A stretch of DNA of 64,000 nt, taken from Rana temporaria (lineage: Eukaryota; Chordata; Amphibia; Anura; Ranidae). Below, in pieces: positions 11,205-22,220 of this stretch. A program made the translations under genes and the position numbers. Each line of letters starts with the position of its first letter. The first letter of the stretch is position 1. Under the pieces are notes generated by a model. The model did no database searches. It was not told the DNA's origin and worked only from the letters and a program-made list of their open reading frames with translations. The DNA is taken from contig NC_053499.1 in assembly GCF_905171775.1 (NCBI RefSeq), positions 26,228,526-26,292,525 on the forward strand. The letters are read 5' to 3'.

Positions 11205-12535
11205 TCGTCATAGCCCCTCCCCCTTGTCCAGGCACTTTGATAGACAGATCACCGTCCAATCCTGGGACCTGTCTATCAAAGTGCGTGGACAAGGGGTAAC
11301 TCCTCCCCCAGTCAGTCCCATCTCTCCACAGTTAGAACACACAGTGAGGGAACACATTTAACCCTTTGATCGTACCCTAGTGTTAACCCCTTCCCTGCCA
11401 GTGATATTTACACAGTAATCAGTGGCTATTTATAGCACCGATCGCTGTATAAGTGTCAGTGGTTTAAAAAAAGTGTCAAAAGTGTCTGCAATGTCGCAGT
11501 CCTGATAAAAATCGCAGATCTCTGCCATTACTAGTAAAAAAAATTATAATAATAAAAATGCCATAAATAAATAACCTATTTTTTAGGCGCTATAACATTT
11601 GTGCAAACCAATCAGTATGCGCTTATTTTTATTTCTTTATTTTTACCAAAAATATCTAGAAGATTACATATAGGCCTAAACTGAGGAAAACATAAAAAAA
11701 ATAAAAATAAATTGGTATATTTATTATAGCAAAAAGTAAACATTTTTGGGCCAGATCCACAAAGAAGTTACGACGGCGTATCTATTGATACGCCGCGTAA
11801 CTTCTTGGTTGCTCCGGCCTATCTTTGTTTTGTATCCACAAAACAAGATACGCCTGAAGCTGGGCTAGATCCGACTGGCGTACGTCTTAGTAGGTGCATA
11901 TTTACGCTGCTAGGTGCCGCTTCCGTCGATTTCCGCGTTGAGTATGCAAATTACCTAGATACGCCAATCCACAAACGTACGTCCAGCTATCGCATTTTTT
12001 TTACGTCGTTTCTGTAAGGCTTTTTCCGGCTTAAAGTTACCCCTGCTATATGAAGCGTACTCAATGTTAAGTATGGACGTCGGGCCCACGTCGAATTTTG
12101 AAAATTTTACGTCGTTTCCGTAAGTCGTTTGCAAATAGGGCTTTGTGTAGAATTACGTTCACGTCGAAAGCATTGGCTTGTTGCGGGTTAATTTGGAACA
12201 TGCGCACTGGGATACCCCCACGGACGGCGCATGCGCCGTTCAAAAAAAACGTAATTTACATCGGGTCAAGACGAATTAACATAAAACACGCCCCCATCTC
12301 ATCCATTTGAATTGCGCGCCCTTACGCAGACACAGTTACACTACGCCGCCGTAACTTACGGCGCAAATTCTTTCAGGATGTGGAAATTACGCTGAAAGTT
12401 ACGGCGGCGTAGTGTATCAGAGATACGCTACGCCGGACGGAAAGATGCGCTGAGGTACGTGGATCTGGGCCATTGTGTTTTTTCAAAATTGTCACTCTTT
12501 TTTTTGTTTTTGTTATAATGTGTGGGCAGGGCTGC
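11205..12535 (+). mobile_element. Ranid repeat, copy 3, truncated, with nested TIR element
   Basis: It contains CACCGATCGCTGTATAAGTG, TGTCTGCAATGTCGCAGTCC, CAAACCAATCAGTATGCGC and TATTTATTATAGCAAAAAG, as in copies 1 and 4. It breaks off after CAAAATTGTCACTC, losing the TTAAGTGGTTAA end. A 700-bp TIR element (11748-12471) lies at the same internal position as in copy 1. Confidence 0.65.
11748..12471. mobile_element. 700-bp TIR element, GGGCCAGATCC family, copy 6
   Basis: The ends are GGGCCAGATCCAC and GTGGATCTGGGCC. Flanking triplets are TTT and ATT, an imperfect pair. It lies in opposite orientation to copy 2 and contains GCTGCTAGGTGCCGCTTCCG, CCCCTGCTATATGAAGCG and CATGCGCCGTTC. Confidence 0.75.
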
Positions 12536-13549
12536 TGATAAGGCAGGTCCTGTTGTACTGGGCTCAGGCCTTATTTCTGCCTAAATGAATGAATGGATTT
12601 TACTAGACTAAACCCCTGCTCCTACTTGTTTGCCAGTGCTTAAATTACATTTCCCTGGGCCCCATCAGGTCAACAGAGGGGCCCAAGAGGTGTTACTTTT
12701 TTTTTTCGGGGCGTAGGGGAATAAAGTCAGTGCCGCTGTTTCGCTTCACCCTGGGGGCGGAGGGTGTAAGTGGGGTTGGGGTGGCTGTACATGGCCCCAT
12801 GATTTCTAACAGAAGGCCCATGTGTGGGGAAAATATTGTGCCAGGGTCACGGACAGCATTTAAGAATTGATGAAGGATCAAAAGTTTTTAAGTTCACCTA
12901 GTCCATGGCCCTCACCAGGTATTGTAGATGTTTTTTACCCCAGACACTTTAATCATGGCGTAGATGGTCCTTCTCAATGTATCAAACACGTAGAGAGGGA
13001 GTGGCTGATACGTCCTTGTTCGATAAGGTACCTCATCCCAAAGAGTTAATTCAAAGGGGAGCAGAGGAAGTGGGATTATAACAGTGCCCAAGTAATCCAG
13101 TCCAAAATATCATAAAAAAATTGCAAATTTTATTACATTTGATTTAAGCAATCTTACAAATGTTAAGATAGAGAGGAGCATATTACAATTGATTAGATAG
13201 CAGGTCAAGTCTTCCCCACTAGTTTTTTAAGAAATCTCAACATCAAATAGACAATATCAAACATGGTATGCATTATTGAATGATTGGGTGACAAGGTACC
13301 CATAGTCCAGCCAAACTCCCCGGGCTCTAAGAACATCAAGGACTGTTAAATGTTTTAAAAGAAGTGAAATCACATCCCAGAGCTTGCCAGATGGGCTGCA
13401 GTCCTCAAAGACTAGAGGGGTTGTTGGCTCCTTGGGCTCTGACATTGACTAAGTCACATGAATTCCTGGGGAAAAATTAGGGTTCGATGTTGAACTTCTC
13501 CTTTAAATCTTGATATCAATGCTATTTAAATGATTGTGTTTATCTTTAG
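12536..13549. other. Intron 2, last kilobase before exon 3
   Basis: No named repeat or gene was seen. It contains short T-runs and the polypyrimidine tract leading to the acceptor at 13548. ORFs on either strand lack recognisable motifs. Confidence 0.4.
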
Positions 13550-13675
13550 AAAAAACAGAAGATGCCCCAGCACCTGCTCCGGAGGTCCCAGCACCTGCCC
13601 CTGAGGCACCAGCAGCGGAGGCACCTGCCCCAGCCCCAGCACCAGAAGAAAAGACAGAGGCTCCCCCTGCTGAGG
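13550..13675 (+). CDS. mybpc3: mybpc3 exon 3: Pro/Ala-rich linker, first part
   Basis: The exon is 126 nt (42 codons), bounded by acceptor TTATCTTTAG and donor G|GTAACT, phase 1 at both ends. It encodes a low-complexity Glu/Pro/Ala stretch with repeating APAP and PEAP units, the extensible linker between C0 and C1. Length and phase fit human exon 3 (about 38 codons) although the residues are not well conserved, which is normal for this linker. The internal repetition suggests growth by unit duplication. In the family the linker length affects actin interaction and varies between species with heart rate. Confidence 0.92.
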
Positions 13676-13879
13676 GTAACTATACCTGAACATTCAGGCC
13701 AGCGGTGGATTATACCCTTACCCCCATTTTTAAAAAATAGTTTCAGTTTGGTAACCCATTGCAACTAGTAGCGATGACCTATTGCACATCACTCAAAATT
13801 AAAGAAACCTCAAACCACTAATGGGTCAAATTGCTAAGTGCAAGTATACATGTTTGAAGGATTCACCCTTCACTTTCAG

Positions 13880-14150
13880 AAGCCTCGTACACACGACCGA
13901 GAAACTCGACGGGCGAAACACATCGTTTTGCTCGTCGAGTTCCTTGTGAAGCCGTCGAGAAACTCGACAAGCCAATTTTCTCCATTCCCGTCAAGGAAAT
14001 AGAGAACATGCTCTCTTTTTGGCTCGTCGAGTTTCTCGACAGTTTCCTCGACGAAAGTGTACACACGACCGGTTTCCTCGGCAAAAAAATATCTCCCAGC
14101 AAGTTCCTTGCTGGTTTTTGCCGAGGAACTCGGTCGTGTGTACGAGCCCT
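13880..14150. mobile_element. GTACACACG-end MITE, copy 1
   Basis: The ends are GCCTCGTACACACGACCGAG and CTCGGTCGTGTGTACGAGCC. Arms of type GAAACTCGACGGGCG, ATAGAGAACATGCTCT and GTTTCCTCGGC recur in the copies at 33056, 34422 and 34756. It is non-coding and lies in intron 3. Confidence 0.75.
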
Positions 14151-14637
14151 GATTGTTGACCATTGTCTATGGGGGGTCACATTCTTCTGCAACCTACCAC
14201 AAGCAAAAAACAACTTTCAGTTGTGGATTCTTATCATTTTTTTTTTAAATTGCTGTCTCTGCCCGCATTGGCTTACGCCGGCCATAGAAAGTTCAAATTT
14301 CAGCCAGTTCAGCAGGAACCACCCGAGATTCGAACCATGTGTGGGCAGGCTGAATGTACCAAGTTAATAAATTGATCAACTTGGGTACAACCAGCCTGTC
14401 GGATACAGCTGTGATTATCACTAGTGGCTGCTATAGCCGCTAGCAAAAACCTCTGTCTTCTCCCGGCGGGGACGGCTCACTGGGAGAATACAGTGTCTCA
14501 GAAATTTGCACCGTCTATGGTCTGACTTACCCTTTTTTTTATGTATTTGTTTTATCTTTTTGTCTGCAGATTATAGAAAAATAGAAAAAAAAAATCATTT
14601 TACAAAAATAAATCTGAATTTGTAGCCCAAAAAACAG
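14151..14637. other. Intron 3 sequence, nothing firmly recognised
   Basis: A diverged fragment around 14370-14470 (AAGTTAATAAATTGATCAAC, TAGTGGCTGCTATAGCCGC) has a counterpart near 60640-60850 and may be an old repeat. Otherwise the sequence is plain intron. Confidence 0.35.
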
Positions 14638-14639
14638 TG

Positions 14640-15350
14640 GGGTAGATTCACATAGATTTTGGCCGGCGTAGCGTACCTCAGATACACTACGCCGCCGTAA
14701 GTTTGAGCAGCAGGTCCTGTATTCACAAAAAACTTGTGCTGTAACTTACGGCGGCGCAGTGTAACTGGGACGGCGTAAGCCCGCCTAATTTAAAATAGGC
14801 TGGTTGGGGGCGTGTTCTATGTAAAATACTAGTGACCCAACGTATTTAATGTTTTTAACGAACGGCGCATCCCAGTGCGCATGCTCCAAATGACGTCGGC
14901 AATTCGTCATGCTTTCGACGTGAACGTAAATTACGGCCAGCCCCATTCACAGACGAGTTACGCAAACAATGTAAAATTTGAAAATTTGACGCGGTTCCGA
15001 CATCCATACTTAACATTGGCTGCGCCATGTTTTTGGTGGTTTATCTTTACGCCCGAAAACCCCTTACGTAAACGGCGTATCTTTATTGCGACGGCCGGGC
15101 GTACGTTCGTGAATAGGCGTATCTAGCTGATTTACATATTCTAGGCGTAAATCAGCGTACACGCTCCTAGCGGCCAGCGTAAATATGCAGTTAAGATACG
15201 ACGGCGTAGGAGACTTACGCCGGTCGTATCTTAACAACATTTAAGCGTATCTCAGTTTGAGCATACGCTTAAAGTTGCGAAGGCGGGGATTCGGACTTAC
15301 GATGGCGTATCTACTGATACGCCCGTCGTAAGTCTTTGTGAATCTACCCC
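14640..15350. mobile_element. 700-bp TIR element, GGGCCAGATCC family, copy 7
   Basis: The ends are GGGGTAGATTCAC and GTGAATCTACCCC, flanked by AGT on both sides. It contains CTCCTAGCGGCCAGCGTAAA and TGATACGCCCGTCGTAAG. It lies in intron 3, in the same orientation as copies 2 and 4. Confidence 0.8.
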
Positions 15351-15389
15351 AGTATATGCATTCTTTTGTTAATTGCAAAGTTATTTACA

Positions 15390-16495
15390 ATATTTTTTAT
15401 TAGAAGTTTCTAAGGAATGAGAACAACTGCAATAATCCCACGCAGGGTATAAAAACAATAAACATAACATGGCACAGTTGAAAAGTGCACATTAAAAACA
15501 TATTTGATAGTGAGAATTATCAGGCATCAACAGCCCTCCAGCCCAGGCCGGGGGTCAACATATAGTTATGCCGCGTACACACGATCGGTCAATCCGATGA
15601 GAACGGTCTAATGGACCGTTTTCATCAGACCAAACCGATCGTGTGTAGGCCCCATCGGTTATTTATCCATCGGTTAAAAAATTTGAAACTTGTTTTGAAT
15701 TTAACCGATGGATACCTAACCGATAGAAAAAAAACGATCGTTTGTAGGCACGTCCATCAGTTAAAAATCCACGCATGCTCAGAATCAAGTCGACGCATGC
15801 TTGAAAGCATTGAACTTCATTTTTTTCAGCACGTCGTTGTGTTTTACATCACCGCGTTCTGACACGATCGGTTTTTTAACTGATGGTGTGTAGGCACGAC
15901 TGATCATCAGTCAGCTTCATTGGTTAACTGATGGAAAAATCCATCAGACCGCTCTCATCGGATTGACCGATCGTGTGTACAGGGCATTACTGAGCATTAT
16001 TGCTCAGAGGGTAAGGCGTGGAGTAATCCACTAAATTGTGGGAAATAAAACTAAAATCGGGGACACATAAACAAAATAAAACTGGAAAAACACAAAGGAA
16101 AAACGAATGGGAAGAGTGAGAGAGAGAGAAAAAGAGGGAGGTAGAGCGAGGGAGAAAAAGGGAGAGAGAGAGTGCCCCCCAGGTCGGGAGGATAGAGAGG
16201 GTCAATTAACGAGGCCTAGGCTGGTCGGGTGCAGAGTGGGAAGAGCATAGGACCACCACGGACCCCAAACCTTGAGAAACTTGGCATGGGAGTGATGAAG
16301 AAGAATACTAGACATCTTCTTGTTAATCATGAGAGTCCTTAAGATGCTCTTAACCTCCGCAAACGAGACAACCGGCCTCTTCCAGACAAAGTTATTCCCA
16401 AATAAATAGCCCATAATGGAAATGTAAAAATTTCTCTGGTTCATAAGAGGTGTAATAGTACAGGATTTGAAGCAGTTAAATATACCCATTTGTCA
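15390..16495 (-). mobile_element. L1-like LINE 3' fragment, minus strand, probable
   Basis: Read on the minus strand, 16489 to 16202 encodes a C-terminal-like peptide with KFLKVWGPWW followed by a stop. This is reminiscent of the end of L1-clade ORF2, where a W-P-W motif precedes the stop. The downstream part (to about 15390) is A-rich on that strand and would be its 3' UTR. A GTACACACG MITE (15568-15987) is inserted in the UTR part. No reverse-transcriptase core is present. Confidence 0.45.
15568..15987. mobile_element. GTACACACG-end MITE, copy 2 (CGGTTAACCGATGG subfamily)
   Basis: The ends are ATGCCGCGTACACACGATCG and CGATCGTGTGTACAGGGCAT. The inner arms CCGATGAGAACGGTC and GACCGCTCTCATCGG are inverted. 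It is closely related to the copy at 43082-43503, which lies in the opposite orientation. Confidence 0.8.
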
Positions 16496-16614
16496 TTAAA
16501 GGAAGCCTGCGTAGCCGTGAAAGTGTTCAAACTAGCATTGTGTCCAATGTGTAAGGGTCATTGTTAATCATTTTTGGTATGCCAGGGGTGTCCCTTGATC
16601 CCAGGCAAACACTA

Positions 16615-18175
16615 CAGGGAGTGCAGAATTATAAGGCAAATGAGTATTTTGACCACATCATCCTCTTTATGCATGTTGTCTTACTCCAAGCTGTATAGGC
16701 TCGAAAGCCTACTACCAATTAAGCATATTAGGTGATGTGCATCTCTGTAATGAGAAGGTGTGTGGTCTAATGACATCAACACCCTATATCAGGTGTGCAT
16801 AATTATTAGTCAACTTCCTTTCCTTTGGCAAAATGGGTCAAAAGAAGGACTTGACAGGCTCAGAAAAGTCAAAAATAGTGAGATATCTTGCAGAGGGATG
16901 CAGCACTCTTAAAATTGCAAAGCTTCTGAAGCGTGATCATCGAACAATCAAGCGTTTCATTCAAAATAGTCAACAGGGTCGCAAGAAGCGTGTGGAAAAA
17001 CCAAGGCGCAAAATAACTGCCCATGAACTGAGAAAAGTCAAGCGTGCAGCTGCCAAGATGCCACTTGCCACCAGTTTGGCCATATTTCAGAGCTGCAACA
17101 TCACTGGAGTGCCCAAAAGCACAAGGTGTGCAATACTCAGAGACATGGCCAAGGTAAGAAAGGCTGAAAGACGACCACCACTGAACAAGACACACAAGCT
17201 GAAACGTCAAGACTGGGCCAAGAAATATCTCAAGACTGATTTTTCTAAGGTTTTATGGACTGATGAAATGAGAGTGAGTCTTAATGGGCCAGATGGATGG
17301 GCCCGTGGCTGGATTGGTAAAGGGCAGAGAGCTCCAGTCCGACTCAGACGCCAGCAAGGTGGAGGTGGAGTACTGGTTTGGGCTGGTATCATCAGAGATG
17401 AGCTTGTGGGGCCTTTTCGGGTTGAGGATGGAGTCAAGCTCAACTCCCAGTCCTACTGCCAGTTTCTGGAAGACACCTTCTTCAAGCAGTGGTACAGGAA
17501 GAAGTCTGCATCCTTCAAGAAAACCATGATTTTCATGCAGGACAATGCTCCATCACACGTGTCCAAGTACTCCACAGCGTGGCTGGCAAGAAAGGGTATA
17601 AAAGAAGAAAAACTAATGACATGGCCTCCTTGTTCACCTGATCTGAACCCCATTGAGAACCTGTGGTCCATCATCAAATGTGAGATTTACAAGAAGGGAA
17701 AACAGTACACCTCTCTGAACAGTGTCTGGGAGGCTGTGGTTGCTGCTACACGAAATGTTGATGGTGAACAGATCAAAACACTGACAGAATCCATGGATGG
17801 CAGGCTTTTGAGTGTCCATGCAAAGAAAGGTGGCTATATTGGTCACTGATTTGTTTTTGTTTTGTTTTTGAATGTCAGAAATGTATATTTGTGAATGTTG
17901 AGATGTTATATTGGTTTCACTGGTAAAAATAAATAATTGAAATGGGTATATATTTTTTTTGTTAAGTTGCCTAATAATTATGCACAGTAATAGTCACCTG
18001 CACACACAGATATCCCCCTAAAATAGCTAAAACTAAAAACAAACTAAAAACTACTTCCAAAAATATTCAGCTTTGATATTAATGAGTTTTTTGGGTTCAT
18101 TGAGAACATGGTTGTTGTTCAATAATAAAATTAATCCTCAAAAATACAACTTGCCTAATAATTCTGCACTCCCTG
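16615..18175 (+). mobile_element. Complete Tc1/mariner transposon, DD37E (TRT-type)
   Basis: This is a 1561-bp element flanked by TA dinucleotides at 16613-16614 and 18176-18177. Terminal inverted repeats start CAGGGAGTGCAGAATTAT on both strands and match at 24 of 25 bases. A second inverted pair related to GCATAATTATTAG occurs inside (about 16796-16812 and 17965-17983), giving long ends of roughly 200 bp with internal repeats. It carries one uninterrupted transposase gene followed by AATAAA (17928-17933). Intact ends, duplication and ORF point to a recent insertion. Confidence 0.95.
16833..17849 (+). CDS. Tc1/mariner transposase, DD37E, intact (338 aa)
   Basis: The protein is a cut-and-paste transposase of the IS630-Tc1-mariner superfamily. 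Residues about 8-45 form the N-terminal helix-turn-helix DNA-binding region (EKSKIVRYLAEGCSTLKIAK). Residues 49-60 are strongly basic (GRKKRVEKPRRK), a likely AT-hook or nuclear signal. The catalytic residues are D144 (LWTDEM), D237 (FMQDNAPSH) and E275 (SPDLNPIEN). The 37 residues between D237 and E275 define the DD37E spacing, described in the literature as the TRT family of vertebrate Tc1-like elements. The length is typical and there is no stop or frameshift. The start ATG has a good context (GGCAAAATGG). Confidence 0.97.
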   Translation: MGQKKDLTGSEKSKIVRYLAEGCSTLKIAKLLKRDHRTIKRFIQNSQQGRKKRVEKPRRKITAHELRKVKRAAAKMPLATSLAIFQSCNITGVPKSTRCAILRDMAKVRKAERRPPLNKTHKLKRQDWAKKYLKTDFSKVLWTDEMRVSLNGPDGWARGWIGKGQRAPVRLRRQQGGGGVLVWAGIIRDELVGPFRVEDGVKLNSQSYCQFLEDTFFKQWYRKKSASFKKTMIFMQDNAPSHVSKYSTAWLARKGIKEEKLMTWPPCSPDLNPIENLWSIIKCEIYKKGKQYTSLNSVWEAVVAATRNVDGEQIKTLTESMDGRLLSVHAKKGGYIGH

Positions 18176-18178
18176 TAT

Positions 18179-18890
18179 GGGCCAGATCCACAGAGCAAGT
18201 ACGCCGGCGTATCTACTGATACGCCGGCGTACTTTCAAATTTCCTGGGTCTTATAGTTGTTTTGAATCCTCAAAACAAGATACGACGGCTTCTGGGTTAG
18301 ATCCGACAGGTGTACGGCTTCATACGCCTTCGGATCTAAGATGCAATACTTCGGCGACCGCTGGGTGGCGTTTTCCGCATCGGGTATGCAAATTAGCAAT
18401 TTACGACGATCCACGAAGGTACGCGCGGCCGTCGCATTTTCTAACGTCGTCTGTAGTCGGCTTTTTCCGGCGTATAGTTAAAGCTGGTATTTTTCGGCGT
18501 ATACATAGACTTGCCATGTTAAGTATGGCCATCGTTACCGCGTCTAAATTTGAAATGTTTTTATTTTTTGCGTAAGTCGTCCGTGAATAGGGATGGACGT
18601 AACTCACGTCTAAGTTAAAAAAATGACATCCTAGCAACGTCATTTAGCGCAATGCACGGCGGGAAATTTCGGGACGACGCATGCCCAGTTCATTCGGCGC
18701 GGGGACGCGCTTCATTTAAATGAAACACGCCCCCAACCCGCCCAATTTCAAATCCGGCCGCCAGAAATACACTACGCCGCCGTAACTTAAGGCGCGAACT
18801 CGCTGAGGATTGGAATATACGCCAGGTAAGGTACGGCGGCGTAGTGTATCTCTGATACGCTGCGCAGATCTAAATGTATGTGGATCTGAC
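18179..18890. mobile_element. 700-bp TIR element, GGGCCAGATCC family, copy 8
   Basis: The ends are GGGCCAGATCCAC and GTGGATCTGACCC, with TAT on both sides. Its left flank directly abuts the 3' end of the DD37E transposon. It contains GACCGCTGGGTGGCGTTTTC and CATGCCCAGTTC, and lies in opposite orientation to copy 2. Confidence 0.8.
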
Positions 18891-19181
18891 CCTATATAAG
18901 TGGACTTTGAATTCCACATTGACTAAAAGTGAAGCCCTGTCTCTGGAGATAAGCTTGAACATTTAGTAGGCCATTGCTGGAACTTTAGTTACAATACAAA
19001 TGTTTGCTTTGTTGTGGTTCAGCAAAGTGTTCTAGGTTGGTGTCACCAAACTACTTGATAAAGTCATTATTTCTATCGATTGTCCTCTGAAATATTATCT
19101 TTTTGTTAAAAATAGACTGTCTGTGTGTAACAATTACATTTTTGTTTTGTTACAAGCAAACTTTTTGTTTTGTTTCTGCAG

Positions 19182-19262
19182 CTCCTGCTCCCGAACCAGA
19201 GGCTCCACAAGATCCAATTGGCCTGTTTATGCAAAGACCCGTGGATGGCGAGGTGACTGTCG
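19182..19262 (+). CDS. mybpc3: mybpc3 exon 4: linker end and start of Ig domain C1
   Basis: The exon is 81 nt with a good polypyrimidine tract ending TTTCTGCAG and donor G|GTCAGT, phase 1 at both ends. It encodes the last Pro/Ala residues (APAPEPEAPQ) followed by DPIGLFMQRPVDGEVTVG, a nearly perfect match to the conserved first strand of C1. It is six codons shorter than human exon 4, so exons 3 and 4 together give a linker of about the mammalian size. Confidence 0.95.
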
Positions 19263-19499
19263 GTCAGTATCCTGGTTTGCACTGGTTATGTAGAGGTTTT
19301 GGTTAACTTCAAAGCCCAGCCCTAATCGTTTTTGATAGATGTTAGAAGCAATGCATAAAATGAGCCGAATCTCAAAATGTAAAATTGTCAAATCTAGTGT
19401 CCACCTCATCTGTCAAGCTGAATTGCTTCAGTTAGGCTGCCAGCACACAACAGGGTGTCCAATGTATAAGAAGGTGTTTCAAAATGAATCCAGATATCT

Positions 19500-20330
19500 A
19501 GAAAACAGTAAGGACACCACAACAATGACGATCAAGCTCAGAATGATCTTTTATTGGATAATCAAAGGAAATAGTCAACATGTTTTGGGGTTTCGCATGC
19601 TCCCTCTTCATCAGGATCAGGGCTTGACTACCATATAGGTTCAACAAAGCCTGGAGATTTGGGTGATATAGATCTCCCAACAACTATGAAGGGTGCATGC
19701 AGCAACACAGATGTTAGTATTTGATAGAAGATCTATATCTGCAAGTCGTTCAAAATACAGCCGATTGATTAGTGACCGGCAAAAAACCATGGGAATCAAT
19801 CTCACCTTCACTGAAATCCCTTCATTGGTTGCCAGTAAAAGACAGAATCACTTTCAAGGCACTCTGTCTAATACATAAGTGCATTCAAGGCAACGCCCCC
19901 CAATATCTATGCGAAAAAATAAAAGCCCATAACCCCGATCGCATCCTGCGCTCCACCAATCAAAACCTACTCCAGATACCCAAAGCCAGATACAAGTCCA
20001 AAGGAGATCGAAGATTTGCAGTCCAGGGACCTCGACTGTGGAACACTCTACCAACCACCATCCGATTGGAGTCGGACCGCTTGGCCTTCAGGAGAAAGAT
20101 TAAAACCCATCTCTTCTGAGGTCAAGAGGTTTCCTTACCCAGAGAATGGAGACAGCTCCCAGAGGCGATTCAGTTCGCATGTGTTGCGCTATATACGTTT
20201 TTTACTCACTCACTCATATACGCTTCCAAATCTTCAAGCTTTGTTTAAATTATTCAATAATCAAGCCTTCTTGAAGGCGAGTGTTTGAACCCCTGTACAC
20301 ATTGGCTCTTTGATTCTTTTGATTATCCAG
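19500..20330 (+). mobile_element. L2/CR1-like LINE 3' end, within a larger repeat
   Basis: From about 19690 to 20119 the + strand encodes the C-terminal end of a non-LTR retrotransposon polyprotein: SLHWLPVKDRITFKALCLIH near the start of the preserved part, FAVQGPRLWNTLP, then the final FRRKIKTHLF and stop. This SLHWLPV...GPRLWN...THLF pattern is typical of L2/CR1-type LINEs. The sequence after the stop ends near GTTGCGCTATATACG, like L2 3' ends. Flanking blocks (CTTTTATTGGATAATCAAAG at 19549, TTTGATTATCCAGTAAAAG at 20317) are inverted relative to each other, suggesting the LINE lies inside another element. It is 5'-truncated. Confidence 0.7.
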
Positions 20331-20571
20331 TAAAAGACCACTCTGGACTCAATTGTTGTGGTGCCCTTATTGCTTTCTCGTATCAGATTTTTATTGCCCT
20401 CTGTGCCGTCATTGGGGAGTTATCCCCTTACTTCCTATCCCAATTAAACAGGGTCAGAGGGACAGGAAGAGATGGAAAGTTTCTTTAATTGGGGTTACCA
20501 AATGTACTTTTGTTCAGTAGAGTGGGGAAAGTTTAGAATCTCTGCCCAACATTTAGTTGGAGTTAAGCTTT

Positions 20572-21452
20572 GGCCCATGCACACTGGACATTTTTGGACG
20601 TTTTTACAGCAACTGTTTTAGGCAGTAGACATTTTTTTCTACAGTCATTAATCCCCTTTCACACTGGGTCGCTTTGCAGGCGCTATAATGCTAAAAAATA
20701 GCGCCTGCAAAGCGACCTGAAACAGCCGCTGCTGTCTCTCCAATGTGAAAGCCCAAAGGGCTTTCACACTGGAGCGGTGCGCTAGCAGGACAGTAAAAAA
20801 AGTCCTGCTAGCAGCATCTTTGGAGCGGTGAAGGAGAAGTGTGTATACCGCTCCTCCTCCGCTCCTGCCCATTGAAATTGATTGGCATCGTGGCTATACC
20901 GCCGGCAAAGCGCCTCTGCGGTGGTTTTAACCCTTTCTCGTCCGCTAGCGGGAGGTAAAAGCGCCCCACTAGCGGCCGTATAGTGTCCAAATAGCAACGT
21001 GAAATTGACAGTAAAGCGCCACTAAAAATAGCGCCACTTTACTGCCAACGCCCCCACCGCCCCAAGTTGAAAGGGGCCTTAAACTCTCCATCATGTTATC
21101 CTATGTGTCCATGCACACATAGGCTGTTATCAGAAGTTTTGGGCAGTGGCGTTTTTGAGCAGTAAAAAAAAAAAAAAAGGGTTTTGAGAGACGTTTTTTC
21201 AGCTGTAAAAATGCTCTAACGCAGATAAACGTTGATAAACACTCAAAAACATCGCTCACCAGCATTTTTTAACATTTTTGATCCATTGAAAATATATATA
21301 TATATTTTTTTCCCCTTAAAAAAAAACCAAAAAAACCCTAACGCGGAAAAACGCTAAAAAACGCTATTGCAAAAAAATTCTAAAAAGTTTAAAAACTCAC
21401 TGCAAAGCTACTAGCGTTTTTATAATGTTCTTTTAACGTCCACTGTGTATGC
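20572..21452. mobile_element. Inverted-repeat element GCCCATGCACACTGGAC, with nested MITE
   Basis: The left end GCCCATGCACACTGGACATT and the right end AACGTCCACTGTGTATGC are approximate inverted repeats. The interior has AAAAACGCTAAAAAACGC-like low-complexity stretches. A second, GC-rich element (20653-21076) is nested inside. No coding capacity was seen. Confidence 0.5.
20653..21076. mobile_element. CCCCTTTCACACTGGG MITE, second copy
   Basis: The ends are CCCCTTTCACACTGGG and CCCAAGTTGAAAGGGG (inverted). Inner hairpins are GCGCTATAATGCTAAAAAAT region/TAGCGCC and GCTAGCAGGACAG/GTCCTGCTAGC. It matches the window-edge copy at 1-334. Confidence 0.7.
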
Positions 21453-21647
21453 AAGTGTCAGTGCACCCAATATTGATATTTCAGTTCTGAGTGATTATTG
21501 GAATATTGAATCATCTATTGCCCACACTGCCCACCAGGTGCAAGTTATCTGCACATGTCACAGGCAATATAACATTGCTGTGTATACATTTTTTTTAAAT
21601 TACCTTTACATTATAGAGACTGAAGCTGTAGTAGTTAGAACTTACAT

Positions 21648-22220
21648 CAGGGGTGCCCAACCTTTTGAAGAACGAGGGCCACTTAAGCAACTTGGTAACC
21701 AGTCAAGGGCCACAATAAGCGCAGCGGGCGGATGACAGGTCACTGCTACTCTATAGGCCCTCCGATCTGCCCAGGTGAAAGGGGACAAATTCTCTTCTGT
21801 TTTTCAGATTGGAGGTAGGCGGGCTTAAACAAATATCTGTCGCTCTATAGAGGTGAATTGAGGGTCCCATTTGGTCGGGCTGATAATGTGAAAAGGGCCT
21901 AATACTGCTTTCACACTGATGTGCTGCAGTTTACCCACACCGCGGGTGCAGCGTAGTGCACCTGCATCTATCCTGCGGGTTTGCTGAACTTTGCCATAGA
22001 CACCACCTGTGGCAAAATCCAGCGCTGTAGAGGAAGCATCGGCTTATGGACTCTGCTCCACAGCCACTTTCTTCCTCTACCGCCAGCTTCATTCACAACA
22101 CGGATGCTGTGGTATGGCGGGTCGGCAACTTGCAATCTGGGCTTGCCAACCCACCATTCCAGAGCAGGAGGTCGCGGGCCACATCAGAGGGCTCCGCGGG
22201 CCACTGGTTGGCCACCTCTG
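21648..22220. mobile_element. Non-autonomous hAT element, CAGGGGTGCCCAACC ends
   Basis: Ends CAGGGGTGCCCAACC and (reverse) CAGAGGTGGCCAACC are flanked by ACTTACAT (21640-21647) and CCTTACAT (22221-22228), 7 of 8 identical. CAGRGGTGSCCAACC ends are characteristic of Charlie-type hAT elements. It is 573 bp with no transposase. Confidence 0.88.
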
